DNA of 60,554 bases. It comes from Gnetum montanum (lineage: Eukaryota; Streptophyta; Gnetopsida; Gnetales; Gnetaceae). Position 1 is the stretch's first letter, and every line of letters starts with the position of its first letter. Shown here piece after piece: positions 9,795-22,509 of the stretch. A program made the position numbers and the translations under genes. The stretch spans positions 1 through 60,554 of the forward strand of contig MNCI01007591.1 of assembly GCA_015680685.1 (NCBI GenBank). Reading direction: 5' to 3'. The notes under the pieces were generated by a model. It was not told the DNA's origin. It did not search any database and saw only the letters and a program-made list of their open reading frames with translations.

Positions 9795-11599
9795 CCTTCT
9801 TTTTTTCTTGGAAGGAAGTTCAGGCAAATCGTATCAACAAAATATAAACAACAAGGACAGGATGCATATTTACAATAGAGACCCCATCCAAAAAATAGGG
9901 GTAGCTTCCCCCCTACAACAGGCACCCTCAGGCCCATGCACACAACCCAAACACACCAGCCATCAATCCGAAGCAGTCAAGACCAAAACTAGGCCAAGAA
10001 CAAAGCCCAACCAAACCCAAACCCAAGTCACCACACCCGAACACGGCACACCCCCACACACGAAAAGGGAAGGGAGAAGCCCCCTACACATGGTGGGGCA
10101 AGGACAAACAAGGCACTAACAAGCCACCTTGAAGTGGACCTGATCTAAAATAGCTTGGAACGGCGTAGAGGTAACAAAATTCATTGCCTACTGGAACTCC
10201 ACAAAGTCCCATTCCATCTGCAAGTGCTCACTTTCTAGCATATCATTGGTCTTATCCGGGTGATACTTGGCGGCCACTAACTGGATATGCCTTCGTAGCT
10301 CAACCCACAACGCTTCATTGTTGATGCCCATAAGGACATATGGGCATATGCCATTTAACAACCAACATTTTACCTCCACCTCCTGAGCCTTTTCAAAGCA
10401 CTATTGCATCTGGAGTTCTATCTAAGCCTTGTCAACCTCCTCTTTATCCGTAGTTTCCCAACACCTAAGCTCTGCATCCTCCTAACAAATCTCCTCCCTC
10501 ACCTGTCTACGCAACTCATCCTCTTGTTCTTGCCATCTCTAAGCTTCATAGTGCTCGACTTGCCACCGCAGAAGCTCCAACTCCTCTTGATGTCGTTGTC
10601 GCTCAGCCAACGTCTTGGCACAAACATCTCTCATTGTTCAATGATGACTACCTCCCAACAGCTCTACTCCTCTTTCCTCACCCACACCATTGCATCTTCC
10701 AAAAGCTGATTGATGTTAGGAGATTCCACCTAGGCTCGCTGACCCTCAGAATCCAATAACCAGTCCCCCTCAACCACCAGGGGAGCAACAGAAGAAGAAG
10801 CCCCCACACCCCCCTGCCTGTCAATCTCAGGTCATGCCCCATGGTGGTAATGCTTGTAGACTATCGAATGCAGCACCGAATCCCTTGGACTAGTAGCCTA
10901 CCAAAGGGCAAGGATTGAGCCTAAATGCCGACCCCACCTTAGGGACTCAAAGAAAAACCTCAGCAAATTGATCGGCTGTGACTCCTTCATACAGTGAAGG
11001 AACACGAAATGAAATCCTTGGAGCTTCCAAACGTTAGCAAACTAGACAAAATATCTATCAACCAACTCCACCATCACCTACCACATCGAAGGCAATGCCA
11101 ACTTTGACACCTGTCCACTAGCCATCCTAAGCTGATTGGCTAGAAAGAATGTTGTCACGTCTTGTAAACCCTAGGTAAAAGGTAGAACAACTTCAACAAA
11201 AGAAGGAACCCCCAAATAATCCGCAATTGCCTACTTAGTGAAGGTAATAGTTACCCCCTCCAAAAACAAGTGCAATCCCCCCACTAATTGTTGTAGAAGC
11301 TAGCGTTAGGAAGGTCAAGGTCTCCAACCAACACCGGCAAAACATTAGCCCACCCCATCTACTGGACAATGGCCCATAGCTCCTTTCGCTAGAAATACAT
11401 TGCCTTCAACTCAAACGTCGAGGTGGCAGCTCAAACGTTGAGGTGATGCCCATGGTAGCACAAACCTCACTCCATAGCCTCGATGCCAACCTCACAACCA
11501 ACTCAAGAGAAATAACCTACTTTGGCCGGAACACTTTAGCATTTCTAGCCTTCCAAAGATGCCACAATACCGACATAGTGAAATTGTCTCTTGTGGCCT

Positions 11600-11790
11600 G
11601 CAACGATAGAGACTGGTGCACAATTTGCCAAGCCGCAAAGGTGAATGAGCAACTCAAAAATAGGTGCTAAGCAGTTTCAACATTATTTTGACACATTGTG
11701 CAATTGTCATTATTAGTAATGCCCCGTCGGTGAAGGTGTAAGCGTACCAGGAGCATGTCATGTTGAAGCAACCAAACAAAACATTTAAGC
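11600..11790 (-). pseudogene. LINE ORF2 zf-RVT-like zinc domain
   Basis: The minus strand reads NCTMCQNNVETA then a stop, then HLFLSCSF, matching the C-x2-C...H-x(4)-C layout of the zinc-binding region that follows reverse transcriptase in plant L1-type ORF2 proteins. The stop sits where Gln or Glu is expected. The remaining 1.7 kb toward 9811 holds only short open pieces (for example 10188-10379, LAAKYHPD-like), whose function I cannot assign. Confidence 0.6.
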
Positions 11791-12289
11791 TTCTTTGGCA
11801 GCTTGCCGTGTCATAATTGTTTCCAACCATCCTAGGGTAGGTACATGATTCTTAGCATATCTGCTAGTAGCAACCCCATAGCATCCTAGTGCACCAACTG
11901 GTGTGCATGGGCACAAATATTACGCAACACATGGAAATCACCTAACCCTGACACCTACAACGTGTACTTCTACCCCATTATTCGCACCCATGGGGGTTGG
12001 CAATCATGTGCCTGCACCAAGCAATTAATAACCAACTAATGTCCTATCAAAAGGACATCTTCAAATTTCAAAATCTCCAAGCCTTCCACTTGTTTAGGCT
12101 TAGCAACTTTATCCCAACAAACCAAGCAGAGTTGATTTCCCCCTTCCCACCAAACCAAATAAAGTCCCTAATGATTTGGTTTACTTTAGCTATCACCCCC
12201 TTGGGAGGGTTAGCCACTAAAGTAGTGTACTTGGTAATCGCCATCATCACCGAAGGAGCCAGTAGGACCTTACCATTCTGTGATAGAAA

Positions 12290-13460
12290 TCAGTTCGACC
12301 AATGCTTAATACAACCCAAAAGCCACATTACCAAAGGTGTCCAAGTAACCCGTCTATGCCATGCAAAGATAGGAATCCCAAGGTAGGATTCTTTCTCCAC
12401 ACCCAGTAACATTGCCAAAATTTGATAGACTTGCCGGCGCATAGAAACTTTCGTGTTGAAAAAATGGATGGCCAAGTTGTCTTGATTTAGCCAAAATCCC
12501 ACCTCTACCATTTGGGCAAGTGCCTAGTTAATTGCTAGTGCCTGTGGTACCATAGCCCTTGTCATAATCACCGTATCATCGGCATAGTCCTCATCCAAGC
12601 ACATGTGCCCTGTGACGCTCACCCCTAGACCACCACCCCCCCCCCCAAGATATGACTTCATCATGTCCATGATTATAATAAAAAGATAAGGGGAAAGAGG
12701 GTCCCCTTGTTGAAACCCCCTAGAATGGGAGAAAAATCCCCAAAGACACCCATTAAGGTCAAAGGAGTAAGCGATCGTACTTTGCATACTTAAACAAGGA
12801 TCCACAAATTGTGGATGGATACCTTTGTATAGCATAATAGCCTTGAGGGCCTGCCAACTGACTATTTCATAAGCTTTGGCAATGTCAACTTTTATGCACA
12901 TGCCCAGAAATTTGGTGCTTCGAATGGAATGGACAGCTTCTTGTAGCAGGAGAATCTAATCTTTTATGAACCTCCCCTTGACAAAACCAACCTGATTACC
13001 CCCTACCAAGGCTGACATCAATGGCTGAAGTCATTTGACAAGGACCTTAGCAAAAACCTAGAGCAACGTATTGCACACCCCAATTGGCCAGTAGTGAGTA
13101 GGCAATGTGGGGCTAGAATTCTTAGGCAAAAGGATAATTCTCGAACAGTTGATCTCCTTGCACACCTATCCCCATCAAAGCATAAGATTAAATGCATCAA
13201 GTAAGCTGGGGCCAATAATATCCAAAAACTCTATGAAGTATTCAACTAGCCAGCCATCCAGCCCCAGAGCACTTCCAAACTTCATTGAATCCACAGCCGC
13301 AAAAAGTTCTGCAGTAGATATGGGAGCAACAAGAGGTGCATTATCTTGCTCATTAAGCACCCGATGCACTCCAATCGACAATGAGAAGGATTCTCCCCCA
13401 GACCACACAACATTCCAAAAGGTCTGCATCTTATGGGCAATTTCCTATGGCTAGTGAACT
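12290..13460 (-). pseudogene. LINE ORF2 reverse transcriptase domain
   Basis: Minus-strand pieces in order: GSALGLDGWLVEYF (the G-x-D-G fingers motif of LINE RT), CIKVDIAKAYEIVSW (catalytic Asp of motif A), RGFQQGDPLSPYLF (motif B, G-x-x-Q-G-D-P-L-S-P), and DEDYADDTVI (catalytic YADD at 12575-12586). Motif residues are retained although the frame is cut by stops between 13018 and 12901 and after 12524. A run of ten C on the plus strand (near 12641-12650) has expanded a glycine stretch just before YADD and may mark slippage. The role was target-primed reverse transcription. Confidence 0.9.
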
Positions 13461-13699
13461 AGCGCAGATCCCTTACTCAGTGAAATGATATGCTTCCTAG
13501 AGCAACTAGCCTTCACAACCATGAAGAATCATGTGTTCCTGTTCCCATCCTTGGACCACTGAACCCTTGACCTCTCACACCAATAGACTTTCCCCTCCCC
13601 TACAAAAGTGTGTAACTCTAGTAAAAGAAAATGTTCCTCCTTCACCAGTGCCTCCTCCAATTCCTGCCAATGTTGAACATCGGCCAACTAAGACTAGAG

Positions 13700-14593
13700 T
13701 CTACACTGAGATCCTCTGAAAGGGTACTTCTGGTCCAAAGGCAAGCCTTTGATCATCTTTTTCAAAGAGTTAAGACCTAATTTAAAAAAATCCCTCAAGT
13801 CAAGAAAGGATGCTTCATACCCATCCTAGATACCTTCAACCATTGTGTGCAGCCAAGGCTTCAGCAACCAGGCCCATTCAAAATGGAAGGGAATCGGTGG
13901 TGGCTCCCAGGAAGGCCGAAGAGAGCACACAAGAGCCCGGTAGTCCGAAGCTTGCCTTGCCTTGCAGGTAAGCTGCAACTCAAATTCCTAGAACATTTCT
14001 ACATGAACCTAGGCCTGGTCTATCCGTGACATCACCCTACTAGTACCACTTCTTCTATTACTCCAAGTAAACTAGCACCCTTGGAGTTCAAGGTTGACCA
14101 AATTGTATTGTTGAAAGAACATAAGAAACTCCTGACTACTAGGAGGAGTTAAATTAGACCCATCACTGGAGCTAGCCTTCTCCCAAGGGTGTAGTTGTTG
14201 ATTAAAATCACCAATAAGGACCCATTTTCATGGGTCCAGAACACATTGAACCACCTTCACCAGCTCATGCAACCAATCTTGCCAACATTGAGACCCATAG
14301 AAATTGGTAATCCATAGGCTCATTGAAGGAAGAAACACTATGAGACACCACGGAGACTCATCAAGCACCTAAAACAAATGAAGTGAGAAGACAACCAGGC
14401 CACCCACCCTACCATAGCAATGCACAAAAGAACAATGCCATCTCTACCATCTTAGAAGGGAACAATTAAATGCATTCAATTTGGTTTCTTGAAGGCAAAC
14501 CAACTCACAATTTTCCTCACGCACCAACTCCTTAAGGGTATTACGCTTGTACAAGGTACCTTGGCCATTGCAATTCCATGATAAAACTTTCAT
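13700..14593 (-). pseudogene. LINE ORF2 start and APE-type endonuclease
   Basis: ORF2 starts at 14593 (minus strand) with MKVLSWNCNGQGTLYK, the canonical plant LINE endonuclease opening with the WNC-G metal-binding Asn. Downstream come CLQETK (catalytic Glu) near 14500, a WVLIGDFNQ motif (catalytic Asp/Asn) near 14215, and FTWSN further on. The domain nicks the target DNA strand. Stops and small indels interrupt it, for instance at the GC*FTW position near 14090. Confidence 0.8.
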
Positions 14594-14639
14594 GGTCTAC
14601 TAGCAAACCTCTTAGTATAGACCTCCTTAAGGGTCTTTT

Positions 14640-16072
14640 ACAACCCGAGGTCAATCTCCAATTGAGTTTTCTTCATCCCCATCTTCTGATCAGAAGGCTT
14701 GCCTAGCTGTTCGGGTTCATTAGCCACCGAAAAACCTAGATGGTCTTCCTTGAAAAGGTCTTTGGCTACCGACCCCCTCAGGGTAGATACCCATTCACCA
14801 AGAGGGGGAAGCTCATTAGCACCAACCTGCTCAACCGCAGCGGCCCGCTCTATAACTAAAGGAGTAGCCAACCTACCCCTAGGGAAAGCAAGCCCCAAGC
14901 TACTCTAAGTCTCATTACCTGCATTGACTCAGCATTCTAGCTGCAAGGGAGAAGATACAGGCATTCTTGCTTTGCCGGCCACACCCCCCGCCCCACCCCC
15001 CACCCCCACCAACCCCAACCGAAGTGTCTTTGCACCACGGCATGTTCTCTACCCCTGTTGGAAGAAGTGGGGCTAGCAAAACCTTCCTCTGTCTCCCCAC
15101 TAACATCCACCCCCCATCTTCCCCAATCCCCATCCATCCAGCTAACCCTTTCGGTTGAGCCTTAGAATGTACTTTGCAATCCTGCAAGCAGTGGTTAGTC
15201 TTACTGCACTTGGTGCAAACTTTAGGCTTGGTATCCTAAGCTGAAAGATGCTCTAGCTATAACACATTTTCATAGTCCACCATGAGGCACCCCGCACTAG
15301 TTGGAAGGTCAAAAATGACTTCCTTTAACAAATGGTCTGGGGAGAGGGAGTCCCAAACATAGAACCTCACATAGCCCATTCATTCCTTGGATGCAGTGAA
15401 TTTATCGAAATAGATAAACTCACCAAACCACTCGGCCAAGATCCAGAGGAACTCCCCAATCAATAATTCCCATGGCACCTCGGCCACCCACACCCACAAA
15501 GGAGCACAAGAGAACAAATCCACATTTTCGTGTGCCCCTGAATGTCAAGATGTAAGGGCCAAGGACCCCAAAAAACCAAGGGCCCCCCAAAAGAACCTTG
15601 TCATGCTCTTCCTCAGATCGAAAGACAAACAACAATAAGCAACCCACCAAGGATCTCACCTGTACATCCAGCAAGGACCAAGTAGTGATGGCCCATTTGC
15701 AAATCAAGTCCAATGGAGGATGTGACCTCAAAAAAACAAACCACCCAATGAGGATAAGCTCCATAGTACGTAGGCCCTTCATCAAAGGGCCACTGACCTT
15801 CGATCGTATTGTAGCCCCATCCCTCACAATGGCATTCACACCCCCAAAACCCACCCTGCCAACACCCAACGTCCCCAACCCACTTGCATCCAACCCATCA
15901 CTGCTACCAAATCCTCCAGCTACATCCCCACCTTCCTTGTCCATCAACCCTTCAACCTTGCTATCGTCCACTAGTCCTACCTCGAGCCCTAGCCCCCCAT
16001 CAACACATCCACGTCCCCACTCCCAAGATCATCGCCAGCCCACTTCCCACTCAGGCCCATGGTCGCCAATAG
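14640..16072 (-). pseudogene. LINE ORF1, DUF4283-like with CCHC knuckle
   Basis: The longest open part is 15420-15971 on the minus strand. Its second half (IGWFVFLRSHPPLDL..., then LLFVFRSEEEHDKVLLGGPWFF) follows the DUF4283 pattern in which a GGPWxF motif ends the fold. About 230 bp further on, at 15172-15213, a knuckle reads CTKCSKTNHCLQDC (C-x2-C-x4-H-x4-C). The region between has several stops. The C-terminal piece (14638-14898) is Glu/Gly rich. It is the nucleic-acid-binding chaperone of the element. Plus-strand ORFs of similar length here are shadows. Confidence 0.75.
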
Positions 16073-16098
16073 GTATGTTCTTGAGAATCATTAGGATT

Positions 16099-16110
16099 TT
16101 ACAACTAACC
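16099..16110. repeat. Target-site duplication of LINE (5' side)
   Basis: Second copy of TTACAACTAACC, matching 9783-9794. It fixes the LINE 5' end at 16098. Confidence 0.85.
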
Positions 16111-16199
16111 TTTTAATATCTAGCATAAAATGCCAATTAATATCTACTTTTTTTATCTATGACCTTTTTAAAAAAGGTGTCATGACCTAAACTGTTATT

Positions 16200-16725
16200 G
16201 TAACAACATTGCCCCAACGTTGCCCGGCACCCCAACGAATTCACAAAGATCCAATGGATCTGGGGCGGAAGACCTGGGGAATACGCCTCAAACAAGCAAG
16301 CATCTCACGAGTACAAGCAGAAGAGAACCAAGCAAACAAGCACACACACAACCTTGTAGATCACATCGATGGAAGGGGAGACGATGCACCTACAAGGGAA
16401 GGTACCTCACCCCTAGATCCCTCACGATCTAGTACAAGGTGTGGCATGGCAGCGCACCAAAACTATCCAGTCTTGGTTGCCTACATATCTACGACCGTCG
16501 TAGAATCAGGGCCATGTAGTTCTCCACGGAGAAGAGGGAAGGAAGAGGACTTAGAGAAGAGAGTTGCAACAGGAGGATGTCCTATTGCTAGCTTGGTACC
16601 ACCAAGCCGGGGTGGGTTTTGTAACACTTGAGAGCCACCCGAGGGTGCCTCAAAGTGTTCCATGGCCCCCGAACCATGGGAAGAGCCCAAGAGAACCACC
16701 ACTTGGGACATCTCTCACAGTTATA
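16200..16725. other. GC-rich island of unknown origin
   Basis: About 520 bp with much higher GC than its AT-rich flanks, outside the LINE target duplication. A 140-codon plus-strand ORF (16209-16631) spans most of it. Its composition (Arg, Ser, Gly, Pro, Thr rich, no hydrophobic core pattern) does not look like a folded protein, and minus and plus strands are both open. An LTR or TRIM fragment or transferred DNA is possible. I recognise no motif. Confidence 0.4.
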
Positions 16726-16729
16726 TTCT

Positions 16730-18119
16730 TTTTACGTTGACATTACAAGATAGTTGCATGTAAACATTGTAGACCATATATTTTCAAATATGGCTTTAAT
16801 GATTCTAATTTTAAAATATGTAAATTGAATATGGACTGCTATTAAAGGGCTATGTATACATTTTAGCCTTTCAAAACTACAAAAAAAAAAAATAATTATT
16901 CATTTCAAGCCCCATGTTGGATGTAGAAAAATGATCCCTTGAGTTGAGAAAAAGAAAAAATTCAGAATTTATTTGTGTTGAAAAGCTTCTTTTTTTTTTT
17001 AATCATTACCATTTACGATTTTGCTTCTTCTGGATGGAAGAGATCCTTGAGATATACTTCCACTCAACTTAAAATGGCCAATTTAGAAGTGTAACCAGAA
17101 GTTAAAATAGATGTGAAAAGACAGTGACAGGTGGCTCAAGTGGCTAACTCATAATTATTTTAAGGTATCATGTTGGCTATATGTCTAGGGTGTACCTATT
17201 GTCAAATTATTTCATGCTTGGACACTACCTTGAAAAAAATGAAAAAGAAAATTATGGTTGTTAATAATGAAAAGAAAAATGACTTTCAATAATCCAGGTT
17301 TTTAACAGAGCTTGAATATTGGCTTTCTCATATCTCTAGACCACTTAGAGTTGTAGAATTAAAGTAATTTGGATACTTGGAATCACTTCTTCAAATGGGT
17401 GGTGAGAGATGTGACAAACAAGATTGCAGGTCGATGTGATAAATTTTTCTATTTTTCAGTTGGGATTCTTAACCAAAAAAAAAAGGAGGCTAAGGAATAA
17501 TGAGTCAGGGAAACTAGCACCCAAAAAAAGAGACAAAAGAAAAAGCTGGTCAAGGAAAACCAAGGTAGTTAACCTCCTAATGGCAAAAAATTGTGAATGA
17601 GTAAATTTGGATGACCTCATCAATCGCATTAAAATCATGTTTGGAGAGATTAGTCAAAGAGGAATCCACATGTAACTGACATATTTTGTTAAATTTTCTA
17701 TAAAAGCTTTAAGACTAAATAATTCAAATTTGTTTTTCAAGCAAGAAAAATTAAAACATATATTAGTCAAAAAAAAAAGAAATTCAAAATGTTGTGACTT
17801 TATTATGTAACAAAAAAACATAGGGAAATAAATTTAAGAAAAAAAAACTCAAACATAGCAATTAGGGGTACTTAACATGAAAATTTTTCTTCAAAACTCT
17901 TCATACACTAGAAAACTATCAACATTGTTCTGTACATAATAGTCAAGGAAGTGCTGACGAAGATGCTTCATAATTAGGATTAGAGTTTCGGAAAATATTA
18001 GGCAAAGGGAAGTGTTGTAAAGATGGATTGCTCTTCTCTCTCCGCCTCTTTCTAAATCTAGATGAAATATGGTTTAAGAAGAGGAAATTTCTTTCTAAAC
18101 TTGACCTCCACAACCCTTA
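16730..18119. other. AT-rich spacer without recognised features
   Basis: Contains several A or T homopolymer runs (for example near 16880 and 17770) and no supported gene. CAGGTGGCTCAAGTGGCTAACT near 17140 is weakly A-box-like but lacks a partner B-box. Confidence 0.5.
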
Positions 18120-18124
18120 GTGAA

Positions 18125-18547
18125 CAATCTTTTCAACCTTCAAAATTTCAACCTTATTCCTAAATCACTTCAACACACTTCTCTCTTCTTTGATCCTGCC
18201 TATAATGATGTTCATCAACATTTTAATTGGCTATTAATCATGTTCAATATCAAACTTACATTGTATGTTTACTTAAGTTGTACAACTTGGTCTAGGCTGT
18301 GAATGTACACAATGTTCCATGCAACAACCAAGCAACACTAACCAAGCATGCTCCTTGGATTAGAAGATGATATTTAAGAACTTTGGAGGATATCGCTTTC
18401 TTATTCTAAGAGTAGATTTCCTCATTTTCATGGGATCCACAAACTTTGAAGATGTTGATGAACAACATTATAGGTAAGACCAAAAGAGGGAGAATTGTGT
18501 TGCAGGGATTTAGGGATAATGTTGAAATTTTGAATGTTGAGAGGTTT
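18125..18547. repeat. Imperfect foldback with about 100-bp arms
   Basis: The left arm (about 18125-18222) and the reverse complement of the right arm (about 18447-18547) share long matching runs such as AACCTTCAAAATTTCAAC, CCTAAATC, CAACACA and CCTATAATG-TGTTCATCAACAT. The arms are separated by about 220 bp. Both arms give a similar peptide in the corresponding frame (NLQNFNLIPKSLQH and NIQNFNIIPKSLQH), which could be a relic of duplicated coding DNA or a by-product of nucleotide similarity. The transcript would form a long hairpin. Confidence 0.7.
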
Positions 18548-21500
18548 GTTTTTGTTTGCAATGAAAGCTTTTTTTGTTTTCAAATTCCTTCTCTTCCTCA
18601 AGGAAACTACAAAGTCAAACAATGAGGTTCAAGAACGACAATGCGAAACAAAAAATCCATCCAGAATAGAAACAAGCAAAGAAAGAAGAAACCTCCATCA
18701 TTATAGCATTCCCTTTTTCCTAATATTCTCCATAACCCCAATCCCAATTCTGAAGCATTCCCTCTGCACTTCCTCACTATTTTATTAAGAAACACTGTTT
18801 TGAGCATGAGGATGCCAAAACAATATTGAAGCCATAAGAAATGTAGTTAATTTTCTAGTGGATAAAGAGTTTTCAACCTCTGGTGACTTCTTTTGACGTT
18901 AGCAAGAATCAGATCTCCTTTCAAAGTGGAGGAACTATTAAAGGAAGATCAATCAAGGTCAATCTTTGGTGTGGAAGTTCATGTAGCTAAAAGGAACTTC
19001 GATATATTCAGATGTTTTGGAATTTATTTTTCTATGTTGCCTGTTGTGTAATAATTTCACAACATTGTGAATTTCTTTTTAAGAAATATATGCTTTAATT
19101 TCCTTGAGTATTTAGTATCTTCATAAGGTTTATATAGAAAATTTTTTAAAAAATATTGTTGTCACATGATGATTCTACTTTGACTATTCCAGGGTTTCTA
19201 TACCCATGTGGGAAATGCATTAAGTAATAGCCTCTCCAATCATGATTTCATGATTTCGAAGGTGTTGATGAAGTCATCCAAATTTACACATTAACACCCT
19301 CTTGTGGCACTTATAAATGAGAAGATTAAGGAAAGTCATCATAGATAGTTTGATCATGTACTGAGGAGACTAGAGAATNTAACATAAACTTAAAACATAG
19401 TTCAAAACTATTTTAGCTATCATTTCATACATATTCAAGAGAGACAAATTCATGAAACTCAACCAAAACCATTATCAAATTTAAGATCAATGTTTTTTAC
19501 ACATATCTTTATGATGCAATGTAGTCCTTGGGCAGTAATTAAATAAATTAAACCTAAAATGGTGCCATTTATCCTTTTAATGTTTATAGTTGCCAGTTAA
19601 TATTGATATATATGATTGTGACAGAATTTTAATAAAAGAATGTGTGCTATGTCTTAGGAGTACATAATATTAAAACATTGCAATTTGTTAGTGAAACAGA
19701 GAACCAAGTATTTGATATGAGAGTTTCAAAATCAACATGATAAAATAACATATTTTTTTTAATATGCATTCAAATTGTTCATCCTCTATCATGTACGCCT
19801 ACATACAAATAGGCATAAATTAAAGAAATCTCATATTACAGTCAAAACTTACATGAAATACTATCTGGTACATATTAATGGAATCACCACCTAGAATCAT
19901 CAATTTGCAGTTTCCCCATATGATCTGCCAAAATCAAAAGGTGTAAAAACAGGATGCATGATGATTCATAATACATTTTCTTTCCCAGAAGAGGGGAAAA
20001 ATGTTTTAAATATAAGCCTATTTTGACACAATATTTCCAAATACATGTGCTTGGTAACACAATAGAAATATCTCTCTTGATTTTACTGGCCATTGAATTT
20101 ATCAAATAGTTTCATAGATTTTTTTTATTTTACTGCAGAGAAGATATAAGTAGGTTGCATATTATGAGATGACAGAACATTCCCAAACAAGAATCTCAAA
20201 TACGAAACAGAACATGTAAAATCTAAGTGCAGACCAACAAGAAAAAAAAGTTATCCAGGCTTTAGTTACCCTTGGTTGAATTGAAGAAACCTGGGAAAGT
20301 CTTTATCTTTGTGTCCAAACATTGAATATTAGAGAAACATGAGCAACAAATTGATCATTAGTTGATTGTGTCAACATAAAACACATACAAAGACTTTAGA
20401 TATTAATCATTGAAGAGGCTCCCTACTGTTAAATTTGAATGTTTGTAGCTCTTGGTAACATGTGAAAAACTCCAACTGAAATTATCAACCTAGGGACCAT
20501 GGTAGCCTTTAACATAAGTCAAAATTTTCATACACTAATTTTACACTTAGTTGATCCCCATGAACCACAAGATGAGAAATAATAATTAAAATTTTCTGTC
20601 AGAATAGCCTAACTCTCCTTTTGTTGTTTCAGAAATCATATAAGTCAAATCAACAGATGATAACCAGCCAACAGAGAAATCATCTAATTCTTGGTTAAAA
20701 CAGGGGTTAACTCTTTGTTAGTGAGACAAATCAGATAGAAAAGGACTCAAGAAAGGATAAAACAAACAAGTCATCTTACCCTAATGATGTGTATTGGCCC
20801 AGTTAATCTGGAATAGAAGCATGATATTTGTTTAGAAAATTCATATGAATAGCAAAAGGAAAAGTACTGGAAAGAAAGGGCTAGACGACTGATGTTGAAT
20901 AATATGCAAAGCAATTCAAGCCCAGCTTGTGGTGTTTGTTGCATGAACAGAAGATCTGTCATGACAAAAGAAAGTGGCAAAAAAAAGCTACAACTTTCTT
21001 CAACATTATCATCAGTCTTATGAGTTCTCTTTTCACAATTTGAATCTATTGAGAGCCTTATTGACAGTCATTCCAAGTTATTTCATATCTATTTACTATG
21101 TATTCCCATATGTTCTACGTTCTTCATCTTTAATGCTTGGGTTTAAGTGTTAACTTCAAGAAAGCAACATCTATTAACAAATGCATTTAGTAATAAAATA
21201 AAGGATAGCATTGGCATCTATGCTTTGCTTTGTGCAAGATGGAGAAAAGAGAAGCAAAATCTGCCTTTAAACTGAAATGGATCAACCTAAGGCAGATGGA
21301 AAGGAATGGTGGTGAGTAGTCCAAGCGGCACTACAGCTAGGATTCTATGTGGCAGCAAGGTTGGATGTGCCATTGCAGGAGCATGGACTCTAGAAGGCAG
21401 CAGAAAAGTCAGATGTTTATGGAAAGGAAACCATGGTATTACTGGCAAGATGGCCAAAGTTCGATTTGAATGTTGTTTCAGATATAAATTCCACTGAGAG

Positions 21501-22509
21501 ACTTCGGTTCATGTGTGATGCTTCCTTAGTGGCTATCCTGAAAAAAGGGAGAATTCTAGAAAGGCAAGCAAAGGACCAATGACAAGTGTCATCAGCAAGA
21601 AGATAACCATGGAAGTAGAGAGGAGAATACAAAGTTGGCAGGAATACATGAGCAACTGAAAGCAGCAGCAATACTAGAGGAACAAAGGCAGAAAACAATT
21701 GTTGACCTATATAGATGCTGAAGCAACCCACATATCACAGTTAGAAGCTATAAAAGATAACACTCTATTGGAACATTAAGCAGAGTGGTAGGCAGAAAGA
21801 AAAGGAAATGCCAGTCATCCAGCCATCATGACAAGGAATAAGGATTACAGGGCAAATAGGAAGAATAAGCAGAAATAGAATGCTAAGGATGCCTCCATAA
21901 GATAGCAACCGGATATTTCTATAGGATTCTAAGGATGCTAAAGTTTGTTCTTATGGAGGCAATCACTAACAGTGTGACTTCTAGTATTTACGCTTGTAGC
22001 CTCCTTGTAACCCAAGGCATCATTAAGTTTTACTTAGTCTCACCATATACTCTTTTGTTAGGAACAGGCTTTTTCTAGAGGCACTATGTTCATGTTATTA
22101 CTTCTAAGAGCCTTGTATCAACTTCACATTTTTTGTTGGAGGCTACGATAGGAATAGTGAAAAACACTTCCAGAAGCTAATTTTATATACATTTCTCAAG
22201 CAATACTGCCCTGTTAACTTGATATTGTTCTGGCATCCTGCATCAATTTGACTCTGCTTAGCCCTAACACTCTAAATAATAAGTTTCACCTACAATATTT
22301 GCACGCAAAGTCAATATGGCTGTATGCATTCTTTTCCCTTTAATCCATGCAACCAAGAACAAACTAACTACTTAGGACAGTGATTCATGCTTCCTAATGA
22401 ATGCAAACATCATCCACTCATAGCAAGGAAACAAAACTAAGAATAAAAAATGAGATCAAATTAATTATACTAATACAGTGGAAATAACAAAAGAATAGTA
22501 TCAGACCAT
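18548..22509. other. AT-rich spacer without supported genes
   Basis: No convincing exon, repeat boundary or RNA gene. Short ORFs here (18607-18807, 19884-20105, 20771-20980, 21306-21497, 21417-21731) have no recognisable motif and lie in low-complexity or non-coding-like composition. A single N occurs near 19379. Confidence 0.45.

Larger units (their letters stand above)
9795..16098 (-). mobile_element. L1-type non-LTR retrotransposon (LINE), decayed
   Basis: About 6.3 kb on the minus strand between perfect 12-bp target duplications. From 5' to 3' it has an ORF1 with a DUF4283-like region and a CCHC knuckle (14640-15971), then ORF2 with endonuclease (from 14593), reverse transcriptase with YADD (12575-12586), a zf-RVT-like Cys/His cluster near 11690, and a short A-rich tail (CCTTCTTTTTTTCTTGG on the plus strand, 9794-9810). 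It appears nearly full length. Many stops interrupt both ORFs, so it is dead. The element is clearly more GC-rich than its surroundings. The LINE class is certain and the exact clade is not resolvable here. Confidence 0.9.

Noticed and set aside
15598-16116. 172-codon plus-strand Pro/Ser/Thr-rich ORF
   Set aside because: Shadow of LINE ORF1, whose minus-strand frame carries the DUF4283-like and CCHC motifs.
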